Source of the DNA: Oscillospiraceae bacterium
GTDB lineage: Bacteria; Bacillota; Clostridia; Oscillospirales; Ruminococcaceae
NCBI GenBank assembly: GCA_017408395.1
Contig: JAFQUQ010000022.1
Location: 1-54,283, forward strand
Direction of reading: 5' to 3'
Length of the DNA stretch: 54,283 bases
Below, in pieces: positions 33,713-43,171 of the stretch (positions within the stretch are counted from its first letter, which is position 1; each line of letters opens with the position of its first letter). The position numbers and the translations under genes are program-made. The notes beneath the pieces were generated by a model, which was not told the DNA's origin, ran no database searches, and saw only the letters and a list, made by a program, of their open reading frames with translations.

Positions 33713-36310
33713 ATGTCAACCGAAAACAAGAAGATTGATGCAGCAGCAATGATCAACGACCTCGTTGAAAAGGCAGATAAGGCTCTCGAAGAGTATATGA
33801 AGCTGGATCAGGAGCAGATTGACAAAATCACAAAGGCAATGGCTCTTGCAGGTCTTGCTGCACAGATGGATCTTGCAAAGATGGCTGTTGAAGAAACAGG
33901 CAGAGGTGTATTTGAGGATAAGGTTACAAAGAATATCTTCGCAACAGAGTACATCTACCACTCTATCAAGGACGAAAAGACAGTCGGCGTTATTGAAGAT
34001 AACGTAGACGAAAGCTATATGGAAATCGCAGAGCCTGTGGGTATCGTGTGCGGTGTTACACCAACAACAAACCCTACATCAACAACAATGTTCAAGGCTA
34101 TCATCTGCGCTAAGACAAGAAACCCTATTATTTTCGGTTTCCACCCATCCGCACAGCAGTGTTCAAAGGAAGCTGCAATTATTGTCCGTGACGCAGCTAT
34201 CGCAGCAGGTGCACCAGAAAACTGCGTACAGTGGATCGAATATCCTTCCGTTGAAGCTACAACACTCCTTATGAATCACCCTAAGGTTGCAATGATTCTT
34301 GCAACAGGCGGTCCCGGAATGGTTCATTCCGCATATTCAGCAGGTAAGCCTGCACTCGGCGTAGGCCCAGGTAACGCACCTTGCTTTATCGAAAAGAGTG
34401 CAAACCTTGAACAGGCACTTACAGACCTTATGCTTTCCAAGGCATTTGACAACGGTATGATCTGTGCTTCCGAACAGGCTGCAATCATTGAAGCTCCTGT
34501 TTATAACGAAGCAGTAAAGTTTATGAAGAGCAAGGGCTGCTATTTTGCATCCAAGGAAGAAATTGCAAAGATCGAGCCTGTTGTAATCAATATTGAAAAG
34601 AAGGCAGTAAACGCTGCAGTAGTAGGTAAATATCCATATGAAATCGCTGCAATGGCAGGTATCACAATTCCAAAGGAAACAAAGGTACTCTGCTGTGAAA
34701 TTGACGGCGTAGGCGAAGATTATCCTCTTTCCAGAGAAAAGCTTTCACCTGTTCTTGCTGTTGTTAAGGCTAAGAATGTTGAAGAAGGCTTTGAAATGGC
34801 TGAAACAATGCTTGAACTTGGCGGTCTTGGTCATACAGCAGTTATCCACTCCAAGGATGACGCTATCATCGCAGAGTACGGTGACAGAATGAAGGCAAGC
34901 AGAATCGTTGTAAACAGCCCATCCTCATTCGGCGGTATCGGCGACGTTTACAACTCAATGATGCCATCTCTTACACTTGGCTGTGGTTCTTACGGACGTA
35001 ACTCTGTTTCCGAAAACGTATCTGCAGCAAATCTTATCAACACAAAGAAGGTAGCAAAGAGGAGAGTTAATATGCAGTGGTTCAAGATTCCTGAAAAGAT
35101 TTACTTTGAAACAGGATCGGTACAGTATCTTGCTAAGATGCCTGAAATCACAAGAGCACTCATCGTATGCGACCCAATGATGGTACAGCTTGGCTTCCTT
35201 GACAGAGTAACATATCAGCTCAGAAAGAATCCTGGCAAGGTTGTAATTGACGTTTTCAGCGACGTTGAGCCGGATCCTGATCTTACAACAGTACGTCGTG
35301 GTACAGAAGCAATGAACCGCTTCAAGCCTGACGTAATCATCGCAGTAGGCGGCGGTTCTGCGATGGACGCAGCTAAGGCAATGTGGCTCTTCTACGAAAA
35401 TCCTGACGCTGACTTCGTAGGTATGGCACAGAAGTTCCTCGACATCAGAAAGAGAGTTTACAAGTTCCCTAAGCTTGGCAAGAAGTCTAAGCTTGTAGCG
35501 ATCCCTACAACATCAGGTACAGGCTCCGAGGTTACATCCTTTGCCGTAATTTCCGACAAGAGCAAGAATATGAAGTATCCTCTTGCTGACTACGAGCTTA
35601 CACCTGACGTAGCAATCATTGACCCTGAATTTGTTATGACTGTTCCTAAGGTAGCAACAGCAGATACAGGTCTTGACGTTCTCACACACGCAATCGAAGC
35701 TTACGTTTCCGTACTTGCTTCCGACTATACAGACGCACTTGCACTCCACGCAATCAAGATGGTATTCAAGTATCTCCCACGTTCCTATAAGAACGGTGCA
35801 GCTGATCCTGAAGCAAGAGAAAAGATGCACAACGCATCCTGTATTGCAGGTATGGCATTTACAAATGCATTCCTCGGAATTAACCACTCACTTGCTCATA
35901 AGCTTGGCGGTGAATTCCACATTGCACACGGCCGTGCAAATGCAATCCTTCTCCCACACGTTATCGCATACAACGGCGAAACAAACCCATCCAAGTTTAT
36001 GGCTTGGCCAAAGTACGGCAAATTTGTTGCACCTGAAAGATACCAGGATATTGCAAAGGCACTGGGTCTTCCTGCAAAGACACCTGAAGAGGGTGTAAAG
36101 AGCCTTGTCAAGGCAGTTAAGGAGCTTATGGCTGAACTTAACGTACCATACACAATCAAGGAACTTGGCATTGAAGAAAAGAAGTATATGGACGTTGTTC
36201 CTGAACTTGCATACAAGGCATTCGGCGACCAGTGTACAACTGCTAACCCACGTCTTCCTAAGATTGAAGAGCTTTGCGAGCTTTACAGACTTGCATATTA
36301 TGGCGAATAA
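33713..36310 (+). CDS. adhE: Bifunctional acetaldehyde-CoA/alcohol dehydrogenase
   Basis: 865 residues, the usual AdhE length. The N-terminal half (about 1-440) is the CoA-acylating aldehyde dehydrogenase with catalytic Cys in NGMICASEQ (~245) and a GPGNAP cofactor loop. The C-terminal half (about 450-865) is an iron-dependent alcohol dehydrogenase with GGGSAMDAAK (~546), PTTSGTGSEVTSFAV (~600) and the metal ligands in HALAHKLGG-like NHSLAHKLGGEFH and AHGRANA. It reduces acetyl-CoA to ethanol with two NADH. The ATG at 33713 has AAAGGA 8 bases upstream; the ATG at 33704 is too close to it. Codon use is strongly biased (ACA, GCA, CTT), as expected for a highly expressed gene. Controlled by a Rex site. 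Confidence 0.97.
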   Translation: MSTENKKIDAAAMINDLVEKADKALEEYMKLDQEQIDKITKAMALAGLAAQMDLAKMAVEETGRGVFEDKVTKNIFATEYIYHSIKDEKTVGVIEDNVDESYMEIAEPVGIVCGVTPTTNPTSTTMFKAIICAKTRNPIIFGFHPSAQQCSKEAAIIVRDAAIAAGAPENCVQWIEYPSVEATTLLMNHPKVAMILATGGPGMVHSAYSAGKPALGVGPGNAPCFIEKSANLEQALTDLMLSKAFDNGMICASEQAAIIEAPVYNEAVKFMKSKGCYFASKEEIAKIEPVVINIEKKAVNAAVVGKYPYEIAAMAGITIPKETKVLCCEIDGVGEDYPLSREKLSPVLAVVKAKNVEEGFEMAETMLELGGLGHTAVIHSKDDAIIAEYGDRMKASRIVVNSPSSFGGIGDVYNSMMPSLTLGCGSYGRNSVSENVSAANLINTKKVAKRRVNMQWFKIPEKIYFETGSVQYLAKMPEITRALIVCDPMMVQLGFLDRVTYQLRKNPGKVVIDVFSDVEPDPDLTTVRRGTEAMNRFKPDVIIAVGGGSAMDAAKAMWLFYENPDADFVGMAQKFLDIRKRVYKFPKLGKKSKLVAIPTTSGTGSEVTSFAVISDKSKNMKYPLADYELTPDVAIIDPEFVMTVPKVATADTGLDVLTHAIEAYVSVLASDYTDALALHAIKMVFKYLPRSYKNGAADPEAREKMHNASCIAGMAFTNAFLGINHSLAHKLGGEFHIAHGRANAILLPHVIAYNGETNPSKFMAWPKYGKFVAPERYQDIAKALGLPAKTPEEGVKSLVKAVKELMAELNVPYTIKELGIEEKKYMDVVPELAYKAFGDQCTTANPRLPKIEELCELYRLAYYGE

Positions 36311-36329
36311 TCTGATTTCCCTTAAATAA

Positions 36330-36365
36330 AAATGCCGCTGTCGGAGTTTTCTGACAGCGGCATTT
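36330..36365 (+). terminator. adhE terminator
   Basis: AAATGCCGCTGTC (36330-36342) pairs with GACAGCGGCATTT (36353-36365), a perfect 13-bp stem about 20 bases after the stop codon. Confidence 0.85.
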
Positions 36366-36380
36366 GCTTTGTAAAGAACA

Positions 36381-36410
36381 GCACCGCATTTACAGTAATA
36401 AATGCGGTGC
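36381..36410 (-). terminator. Terminator of the chemoreceptor gene
   Basis: GCACCGCATTTA (36381-36392) pairs with TAAATGCGGTGC (36399-36410), 10 bases beyond the leftward stop. It stands back to back with the adhE terminator. Confidence 0.8.
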
Positions 36411-36420
36411 CTTATTAATT

Positions 36421-38223
36421 TTAAATATCTCCTGTAAACTGAGGAATATCAAGGTCTAAATTGTCCGTGTATTCTGAAAAATCAGGGAAGTCCGATGAAT
36501 TGTCGTAATCACTTGAAACAGGAGCAGTGTAGTTGCTGTGTTCTCTGAGAGTAAACTGGTTGATGAGAGTCTTACAAACATCAGCCTGAGCAGAAAGTTC
36601 TTCGGAAGCAGCAGCGGTTTCTTCGGAGGTAGCACTGTTTGTCTGAACAACAACGGAAATCTGTTCAACACCCATAGTAACCTGAGAAATAGCTTCAGCA
36701 GCTTCCTTGGAAGCGTCTGCGATTTTACTGTTGATAACAGCAACTTCAGCAGCGCTGTCTGATACAGCAGACATATTTTCAACTACGGCATTTACAATTT
36801 CATTACCCTTTTCGATAGCCTCAACTGTGCTTTCGATAAGTGCGGTAGTGTTTTTGGCAGCCTCTGCGGATTTGCCTGCCAGGTTTCTTACTTCGTCAGC
36901 AACAACTGCGAAGCCCTTGCCTGCTGCACCTGCACGTGCAGCTTCAACAGCAGCGTTGAGAGCGAGGATGTTTGTCTGGAAAGCAATATCGTCGATGGTT
37001 TTGATAATCTTTTTGGTCTGTTCGGAGGAAGCACTGATTTCTTCCATAGCCTGTGCAAGTTCGTCGATTTTAGCTCTTGCGTTGGACATTTCAGAGCCTG
37101 CCTCGTTGGTTTTTGCGCTTGCGTTGACAGCTTCATCGGCATTTGCGTTGATCATTTCGGAGATTACGCTGATAGTAGCGGAAAGCTGCTGAATGGAAGA
37201 AGCCTGTTCGGTAGCCCCCTGTGAAAGAGAAATGGAAGCGGAGGAAACCTGAGCTGCACCGCTGTCAACCTGATCGGAAGCGCAGTGAATCTGTTCAAGG
37301 GTATCGGACAGCTTTTCGTTTATGCCCTTGAGGGAAATAAGAATGTTGCTGTAATCGCCCTTGTAGTTGCCTTCACATCTTGATTCAACAACGAAATTGC
37401 CGTTTGCCATTTCTTCGAGGTAGTAGTCGATATCCTCGATGATTTCGATCTGGAAGTTCTGGAATTCCTTGATAGCGGCAGCTGTTTTGCCGATTTCAGT
37501 ATTATCGGAAGCAATGTCAAATGGCTCGTGCATATCGCCTTCGGAGAACTGGATCATCTTCTTTTCGATCTTGATGATAGGGAGGATGAGCTCTCTGAGA
37601 ACGAAGAGCATAAGCAGAACCTGAACAGCCAGCGTAATAGCAAGGGTGATATATGTAATTATATTGGCAATATTTGTTTCAATCCTGCACTTAGCGATTT
37701 TTTCTTCCATTCTGTTCTGAACGGTATCATTGAATTTGGTAATAAGCTCTGCGATTTTGATTTCGGAATCAACATATCCGTCGCCGTAAAGTATAGTGTA
37801 TGCACCTTCAAGATTATCACGTTCAACAAGGGTAATAGCCTGCTTTTCCAGCGGAACAAGAATGTTTGAAAGTGAAGAAATCTCACTGTTGATAGCAAGT
37901 TCTTCCTCTGTAAGACCGATATATTCCATAAGAGCAAGTGAAATTTCCCTGTTCTTGTCAGTTTCAAGCTCTCTTATGTAATTGTCGTAATATTTTGTAT
38001 CGCCTGTAACCGCGTAGGCTCTTACCTGATCGGTGAGGTATTCGCTTGCTTTGCGGAAATCCAGCGAATAGATATACAGCTCATGCTGGTCACTCATAGC
38101 CTTTTCAAGCTGAGCGTTTGAAGCCGTGGTCATTGTACAGCAAAGTGCGCTTACCGCTACCATTACGATGGAAAGGATGGTAAGAAACTTTGCTTTTGTA
38201 GATTGTTTAATGTTTTTTAGCAT
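36421..38223 (-). CDS. Methyl-accepting chemotaxis protein
   Basis: 600 residues. An N-terminal helix (about 8-30) and a second at about 185-212 enclose a ~150-residue, four-helix-bundle-like external sensor. A HAMP region (about 213-265) and a long signalling coiled coil follow. The hairpin tip is clear: [43 protein letters not shown], spread over about 405-447. The C-terminus is acidic and lacks the NWETF-type tether. The ATG at 38223 follows AAAAGGGG. No other chemotaxis or flagellar gene is in the window, so the output may be something other than swimming. The upstream region holds a 15-bp inverted repeat. Confidence 0.94.
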   Translation of the reverse strand: MLKNIKQSTKAKFLTILSIVMVAVSALCCTMTTASNAQLEKAMSDQHELYIYSLDFRKASEYLTDQVRAYAVTGDTKYYDNYIRELETDKNREISLALMEYIGLTEEELAINSEISSLSNILVPLEKQAITLVERDNLEGAYTILYGDGYVDSEIKIAELITKFNDTVQNRMEEKIAKCRIETNIANIITYITLAITLAVQVLLMLFVLRELILPIIKIEKKMIQFSEGDMHEPFDIASDNTEIGKTAAAIKEFQNFQIEIIEDIDYYLEEMANGNFVVESRCEGNYKGDYSNILISLKGINEKLSDTLEQIHCASDQVDSGAAQVSSASISLSQGATEQASSIQQLSATISVISEMINANADEAVNASAKTNEAGSEMSNARAKIDELAQAMEEISASSEQTKKIIKTIDDIAFQTNILALNAAVEAARAGAAGKGFAVVADEVRNLAGKSAEAAKNTTALIESTVEAIEKGNEIVNAVVENMSAVSDSAAEVAVINSKIADASKEAAEAISQVTMGVEQISVVVQTNSATSEETAAASEELSAQADVCKTLINQFTLREHSNYTAPVSSDYDNSSDFPDFSEYTDNLDLDIPQFTGDI

Positions 38224-38296
38224 AAATATACCCCTTTTCAAAAGATAATTTATATAAACATATTATATCATAATTAATATGCTTTGTAAATGATTT

Positions 38297-38354
38297 TTGT
38301 TTATTTTAAACATATTGTGGCTTTTGAGAGAATATTTTTGTTTAAAATAAACAA
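38297..38354. promoter_or_regulatory. 15-bp perfect inverted repeat between chemoreceptor and tcdA
   Basis: TTGTTTATTTTAAAC (38297-38311) and GTTTAAAATAAACAA (38340-38354) are exact reverse complements with 28 bases between. Further GTTTATTT and AAATAAAC half-sites occur near 38368 and 38394. It looks like a cluster of binding sites for one regulator, or a looping operator. Confidence 0.5.
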
Positions 38355-38455
38355 TAAAATACCGTACTCTGTTTATTTACAAAAAATTGATAAAAATAAA
38401 CGAAAATGAATGTATCATATATATTGGAATAACAACAGGGAGTAGGTTAACGTTT

Positions 38456-39160
38456 ATGGATAATTATTTTTCACGTTCAGCGCTTCTGCTTGGCGAGGAT
38501 AATATGGAAAAGCTGAAAAATGCACACGTGGCAGTTTTCGGAATAGGCGGAGTAGGGGGATATGTTACGGAAGCACTTGCAAGGACGGGTATAGGCAGCC
38601 TTGACCTTTTTGACAATGACACCGTAAGTCCGACAAATATCAACCGTCAGATAATAGCAACCACGGAAAATATCGGAAAATACAAGGTAGACGTTATGAA
38701 AGAGCGTATATCGCTGATCAATCCGAATGCACAGGTCAATGCATACCGTACCTTTTATATGCCCGAAAACAGTGCAGATTACGATTTTACGCAGTATGAC
38801 TATATTGTTGACGCAATAGATACTGTTACAGCCAAAATTGAGCTTGTTATGCGTACCGATGAAGCGGGAACGCCTGTAATTTCAAGTATGGGCACAGGAA
38901 ACAAGCTTGACCCAACAGCTTTTGAGGTAACTGATATTTATAAAACCTCAGTCTGTCCTCTTGCAAGGGTAATGCGCCGTGAGCTTAAGCAGAGAGGGAT
39001 AAAGAGGCTTAAAGTGGTTTACTCAAAGGAAGAACCGATAAAACCGCTTCCAAGCGATGAGATTACTTCAAAAAGAAATGTGCCCGGAAGTCTTGCATTT
39101 GTACCGCCTGTTGCAGGATTGATAATTGCAGGAGAGGTCATAAAGGACCTTATAAAATAA
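38456..39160 (+). CDS. tcdA: tRNA threonylcarbamoyladenosine dehydratase (TcdA/YgdL)
   Basis: 234 residues of the E1/ThiF fold. The start MDNYFSRSALLLGEDNMEKL is typical of TcdA. The ATP site has GIGGVGGYVTEALARTGIG (about 31-49) and DNDTVSPTNINRQ (about 57-69). The later CPLARVMRRELK region is also typical. It converts t6A37 of tRNA into cyclic t6A using ATP. The ATG at 38456 is chosen from the conserved family N-terminus; GGGAG lies upstream at slightly long spacing. A monocistronic unit with a strong terminator 4 bases after the stop. Confidence 0.93.
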   Translation: MDNYFSRSALLLGEDNMEKLKNAHVAVFGIGGVGGYVTEALARTGIGSLDLFDNDTVSPTNINRQIIATTENIGKYKVDVMKERISLINPNAQVNAYRTFYMPENSADYDFTQYDYIVDAIDTVTAKIELVMRTDEAGTPVISSMGTGNKLDPTAFEVTDIYKTSVCPLARVMRRELKQRGIKRLKVVYSKEEPIKPLPSDEITSKRNVPGSLAFVPPVAGLIIAGEVIKDLIK

Positions 39161-39163
39161 ACA

Positions 39164-39190
39164 ACGCTCCCGATGATGAGTCGGGAGCGT
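39164..39190. terminator. Terminator between tcdA and the fusion gene
   Basis: ACGCTCCCGA (39164-39173) pairs with TCGGGAGCGT (39181-39190), followed by ATTTTT on the right. It lies between convergent genes. Confidence 0.85.
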
Positions 39191-39194
39191 ATTT

Positions 39195-41720
39195 TTATGC
39201 AGTTTCAATTGCATTTGCATTCTGGAGATTAAGCTTTTCAACAGCTTCTTCACGCATTTTATATTTGAGTATCTTGCCTGCGGCATTCATCGGGAAGGAG
39301 TCAACGAAATCAACATAGCTCGGAACCTTGTGCTTAGCCATATGATCAAGTACATACTGCTTGATTTCTTCAACAGTACATTCCTCACCGTCCTTAAGGA
39401 TAATGCACGCCATAATTTCTTCGCCGTAAGCTTCGCTTGGTACGCCGATAACCTGTACGTCCTTAACCTTCGGATAAGTGTAGATAAAATCTTCGATTTC
39501 CTTAGGATAGATGTTTTCACCGCCGCGGATGATCATATCCTTGATACGGCCTGTGATCTTATAGTAACCGTCAGGGAGACGTCTTGCAAGGTCGCCTGTG
39601 TGGAGCCAGCCGTTTTCATCGATTGCGGTAGCAGTAGCCTCAGGCATTTTGTAGTAGCCCTTCATAATGTTGTAGCCTCTTGCCACAAATTCACCGTCAA
39701 CATTGTCAGGGAGGTCTTCGCCTGTTTCAGGGTCAACGATCTTACACTCAACGCCGAAGATTGCAGCACCTACTGTATTTACTCTTGCTTCAATGCTGTC
39801 GGTTGTCTTACTCATTGTTGTAGCAGGGGAAGCTTCTGTCTGACCGTAAGTGATACAGATTTCAGACATATTCATCTTTGAGATAACGTCTTCCATAACC
39901 TTGATAGGACAAGGAGAGCCTGCCATAATACCTGTTCTCATATGAGAGAAGTCTGTCTTGTCGAAGTTGTCATTTTCAAGCATTGCAATAAACATTGTAG
40001 GTACACCGTGGAAAGCAGTAATCTGTTCCTGATTGATGCACTTAAGACCCTTTGTAGGGGAGAATGCTGGGATCGGGCACATTGTAGTACCGTGAGTAAC
40101 GGATGCTGTCATAGCAAGAACCATACCGAAGCAGTGGAACATAGGAACCTGAATCATCATCTTGTCTGCTGTGGAAAGGTCCATACAGTCGCCGATAGCC
40201 TTACCGTTGTTTACAACATTGTAATGTGTAAGCATAACACCCTTAGGGAAGCCTGTTGTACCTGAAGTGTACTGCATATTGCAGACATCGTGTTTGTCGA
40301 TCTGGCGGCGGCGTTCTTCAACAGCTGAAAGTGAAACTGTTTCACCAAGCTTGATAGCGTCGTCCCAAGTGTAACAGCCCTTCTGACGGCTTTCAACGGT
40401 AATGATATTCTTAAGCATAGGAAGCTTCTTTGAATTAAGCTGACCGGGTTCGCAGGTTTCAAGCTCAGGGCAGAGCTCCTTGATGATCTTGATATAATCT
40501 GAATCCTTAAGCTTGTCTATCATAACAAGTGTGTGTGTGTCAGACTGCTTGAGGAGGTATTCAGCTTCGTGGATTTTGTAGCCTGTGTTTACAGTTACAA
40601 GAACAGCGCCGATTTTAGTTGTTGCCCAGAATGTGATATACCACGCAGGAATGTTGGTTGCCCAGATAGCAACGTGGTCGCCCTTCTTTACGCCCATAGC
40701 GATGAGGGAACGTGCGAAAGCGTCAACGTCATCACGGAACTGGGGGTATGTTCTTGTGTAATCAAGCTCTGTGTAGCGGAAAGCATACTGCTTAGGAAAC
40801 TCTTCGCAGATACGGTCAAGCACATCAGGGAACGTGTAGTCGATAAGACGTTCCTTAGGCCAAGGATAGAAGCCGTCCTTACGCATACTTTCCTGAAGAG
40901 GATGCTTGTGGCTTGTTCTGTAAGGCTGCATAAAGTTTGCAAACTGAGGGAAAACAATGCCTGCGTCGGAAAGCTGCTTTGCCCAGCGCTTAACCCATTC
41001 AAGGGAAACATATCCGTCATAGCCGCGGTTTGTAAGAGCAGCAAACATTCTGTCCAGAGGCATATCGCCTTCACCCATCATCTTGTAAGTGAGAGAGCCG
41101 TCAGCGTTTACGATACTGTCCTTAACGTGAACGAATTTGATGTACTGACCGAGGTTTACAACAGTATCCTCAGGCTGTTCGTTCATGTAGCGGTAAGGGT
41201 GGTTCATATCCCACAGAGCAGCAACAGAACGGCTGTTTACAGCGTCAAGAACCTTTCTCAGACGCTTTGTATCGGAATATACACCGTTTGATTCAACAAC
41301 GAGAATAACGGTGGTTTTTTCTGCAATTTCAGCAGCCTTTTTAAGTGCGGAGATTACAGCTTCATCATCAACCTCTCCTTCAGGAGCAGGGTTAAGGTCA
41401 GCAAGCACACGCACATAAGGAGTACCAAGCTTGTCAGCAAGCTCGATGTACTGTGAAATCTCATTAAGGTTTTCTTCAAGCTTATCTGCAAACTTTAAGC
41501 AGCAGCCTGAGGAAAGACAAGGAATTTCAAGATGAAGGTCAGCAAGCTTCTTGATTGTTTTAGGAAGCTGTTCGTCTGAAAAAGGCTTAGCCTTTACAGC
41601 AAAAATATCATGGCCGAGGCCTCTTACTTCGATACCGTCAAAACCGAGGTCTTTTGCCATGGAGTAAATATCTGTCCAGGAAAAATCAGGGCATGCAAGA
41701 GTTGAAAAACTTATTTTCAA
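39195..41720 (-). CDS. Fusion: sugar-phosphate isomerase/epimerase-type TIM barrel + acyl-CoA synthetase
   Basis: 841 residues with two enzyme domains. Residues 1-265 are an AP-endonuclease-2/xylose-isomerase-like TIM barrel with the metal-binding set E143 (VVESN), D171 (WDMNHP), H198 (VHVKD) and E241 (SLEWVK). A short linker (266-290) follows. Residues ~295-835 are an AMP-forming acyl-CoA ligase with the P-loop YTSGTTGFPKG, ITYGQTEASP, a GEFVARGYNIMKGYY region, the DxxxxRGGENIYP hinge and the catalytic lysine in NAAGKILKYK. The start is a TTG after AAAGGAAG. The promoter is TTGAAA-17-TATAAT. Both domains look intact, so this is not a broken gene. A bifunctional or channelled pathway for a small polyol- or sugar-derived acid is possible, but the substrates are unknown. 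Confidence 0.92.
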   Translation of the reverse strand: MKISFSTLACPDFSWTDIYSMAKDLGFDGIEVRGLGHDIFAVKAKPFSDEQLPKTIKKLADLHLEIPCLSSGCCLKFADKLEENLNEISQYIELADKLGTPYVRVLADLNPAPEGEVDDEAVISALKKAAEIAEKTTVILVVESNGVYSDTKRLRKVLDAVNSRSVAALWDMNHPYRYMNEQPEDTVVNLGQYIKFVHVKDSIVNADGSLTYKMMGEGDMPLDRMFAALTNRGYDGYVSLEWVKRWAKQLSDAGIVFPQFANFMQPYRTSHKHPLQESMRKDGFYPWPKERLIDYTFPDVLDRICEEFPKQYAFRYTELDYTRTYPQFRDDVDAFARSLIAMGVKKGDHVAIWATNIPAWYITFWATTKIGAVLVTVNTGYKIHEAEYLLKQSDTHTLVMIDKLKDSDYIKIIKELCPELETCEPGQLNSKKLPMLKNIITVESRQKGCYTWDDAIKLGETVSLSAVEERRRQIDKHDVCNMQYTSGTTGFPKGVMLTHYNVVNNGKAIGDCMDLSTADKMMIQVPMFHCFGMVLAMTASVTHGTTMCPIPAFSPTKGLKCINQEQITAFHGVPTMFIAMLENDNFDKTDFSHMRTGIMAGSPCPIKVMEDVISKMNMSEICITYGQTEASPATTMSKTTDSIEARVNTVGAAIFGVECKIVDPETGEDLPDNVDGEFVARGYNIMKGYYKMPEATATAIDENGWLHTGDLARRLPDGYYKITGRIKDMIIRGGENIYPKEIEDFIYTYPKVKDVQVIGVPSEAYGEEIMACIILKDGEECTVEEIKQYVLDHMAKHKVPSYVDFVDSFPMNAAGKILKYKMREEAVEKLNLQNANAIETA

Positions 41721-41798
41721 AAAAATCTTCCTTTCGATTTAAAAATGTCCTTGTAAAATTATGGCAACAAAAATCTTTAAGTCACCGCAATTACCATT

Positions 41799-41827
41799 AT
41801 TATAGCATATCCTGAATATAATTTCAA
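41799..41827 (-). promoter_or_regulatory. Promoter of the TIM-barrel/acyl-CoA ligase gene
   Basis: Read leftward: TTGAAA (41827-41822), 17 bases, TATAAT (41804-41799), giving a ~70-base leader before the TTG start. Confidence 0.75.
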
Positions 41828-41892
41828 GTAATAATAAGCATAACATTATTCCATATTTATACTTTAATATTCCTGAAAGTTATAACAAAACA

Positions 41893-41921
41893 AAAAACGG
41901 AAGTGCGGTTTGCACTTCCGT
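41893..41921 (-). terminator. Terminator of the mcrBC unit
   Basis: ACGGAAGTGC (41897-41906) pairs with GCACTTCCGT (41912-41921). Read leftward a T6 run follows. It lies 18 bases after the mcrC stop. Confidence 0.85.
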
Positions 41922-41938
41922 AATATACCAGATACAAA

Positions 41939-43150
41939 TTAAACAAAATAGGTTTCTGTAAGTACAGATACGCTTCGGTCAATGTCATTAAGGTCAATCA
42001 GGTACATATTTCTCTTGATACCTTCAACCTCTTTGTTGAGCACTTCAGTTACAGGGAAGATTACAACCGAGTCATCATCTTCACGTCCACGGTAATTATG
42101 GAAATCGTAGAACTTGAAAATAACATTTATGGCAGAATCATCCACCTTGCTCTTGACATAGAAGTTGGAAACGGGCTCCATATTCAGGTCAAGAGTGGTG
42201 TTTGAAAGCGAGTTTGTAACCTTTTCGGGTGTCATAAAGAAGTACTTTTCACGGTCAATCTGACGTCTTAAGCTTGTTGCGAAACATCCGCAAAGCAGCT
42301 TGTCGATAGGGAAAAGCATAGCGTAAGAAACCTTGCCGCCTGCAAAGAAGGTGGTAGTACCCTTGTTAAGCAGGAAAAGCCTGCACCATTTCATCGCATT
42401 GAAGTATTTGTTCATACTTCTGTCTTCAACGCTCTGTTTGAAATCACGGATGATATTTGGTGATTTTTCAACCTCGTCAAGGGAGATGAGGAGCATCTGT
42501 ATTTTTTTTCTGTTAAGGGTGTTGGTTGAAAGCTTGTCGAGCATAAGCAGGGTGGACTTGATAAGTCTGTTTTCTGCTCTGTTTACGCTGAAAACGTCGT
42601 ATTCAACGAAGAATTTTTCCTTATGTGCAAAATTCTTCTTGGCGTGTTCGGAGTAGATTGTCTTGCCCTTTACGAACATTTCGTTGCCACGGTAGGGGAC
42701 GTAGGTCTGTTTAAGACCGCTTCTTACAACGCCCAGAACCTCGTCCGTAAACATTCTTACGCAGACCTCGAAAATATTGAGCTGCTCTTTTTTGTAGTAA
42801 AGCTCATCAACTTTTCTGACAGGGATTTCAAGCATCGAATCCAGCATAAACAGAAGAGTTTTTTTGGAAATAAGCTCATTTTCGTCCTTATCTGCACATA
42901 TCTGAGGCATAACCTCAATCTGAGTACCGTCCTTAAGGGTAATAATTCCCGCATAACGTGCAGGTTTAAGGGACTTCTGACCGTTGGGCAGAATAATCTC
43001 GTGCATTACAGGGTACTGGTTACTTTCGGTAAAGTCGGCAAGACGATCGAAATTCAGCTCAGGAAGCGGAATAATGTGTGGATCGTCAGAGGTACCGCCT
43101 CTGATGAAGCAGTCACCGTCAGTAATGACGAATCGTTTGATTTTTTTCAT
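41939..43150 (-). CDS. mcrC: McrC-family protein (partner of McrB-like ATPase)
   Basis: 403 residues. The N-terminal half fits McrC: the strand pair GIITLKDGTQIEVMPQIC (about 65-82), then a helical region and the conserved YVPYRGNEMFVKGKTI with VNRAENRLIKSTLLML (about 170-215). In active McrC a PD-(D/E)xK nuclease follows in the C-terminal part. Here I cannot find a convincing D...ExK; the candidate region around NFYVKSKVDDSAINVIFKFYD is atypical. It may be a divergent or inactive nuclease. The ribosome site is AGAGGT. It lies 21 bases after the ATPase gene, in the usual mcrB-mcrC order. Confidence 0.85.
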   Translation of the reverse strand: MKKIKRFVITDGDCFIRGGTSDDPHIIPLPELNFDRLADFTESNQYPVMHEIILPNGQKSLKPARYAGIITLKDGTQIEVMPQICADKDENELISKKTLLFMLDSMLEIPVRKVDELYYKKEQLNIFEVCVRMFTDEVLGVVRSGLKQTYVPYRGNEMFVKGKTIYSEHAKKNFAHKEKFFVEYDVFSVNRAENRLIKSTLLMLDKLSTNTLNRKKIQMLLISLDEVEKSPNIIRDFKQSVEDRSMNKYFNAMKWCRLFLLNKGTTTFFAGGKVSYAMLFPIDKLLCGCFATSLRRQIDREKYFFMTPEKVTNSLSNTTLDLNMEPVSNFYVKSKVDDSAINVIFKFYDFHNYRGREDDDSVVIFPVTEVLNKEVEGIKRNMYLIDLNDIDRSVSVLTETYFV

Positions 43151-43171
43151 AACCGCATGACCTCTGCAAGA

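Noticed and set aside
40533..41291. 252-codon open frame antisense to the TIM-barrel/ligase gene
   Set aside because: Shadow of a strongly codon-biased gene; no ribosome site or recognisable domain.
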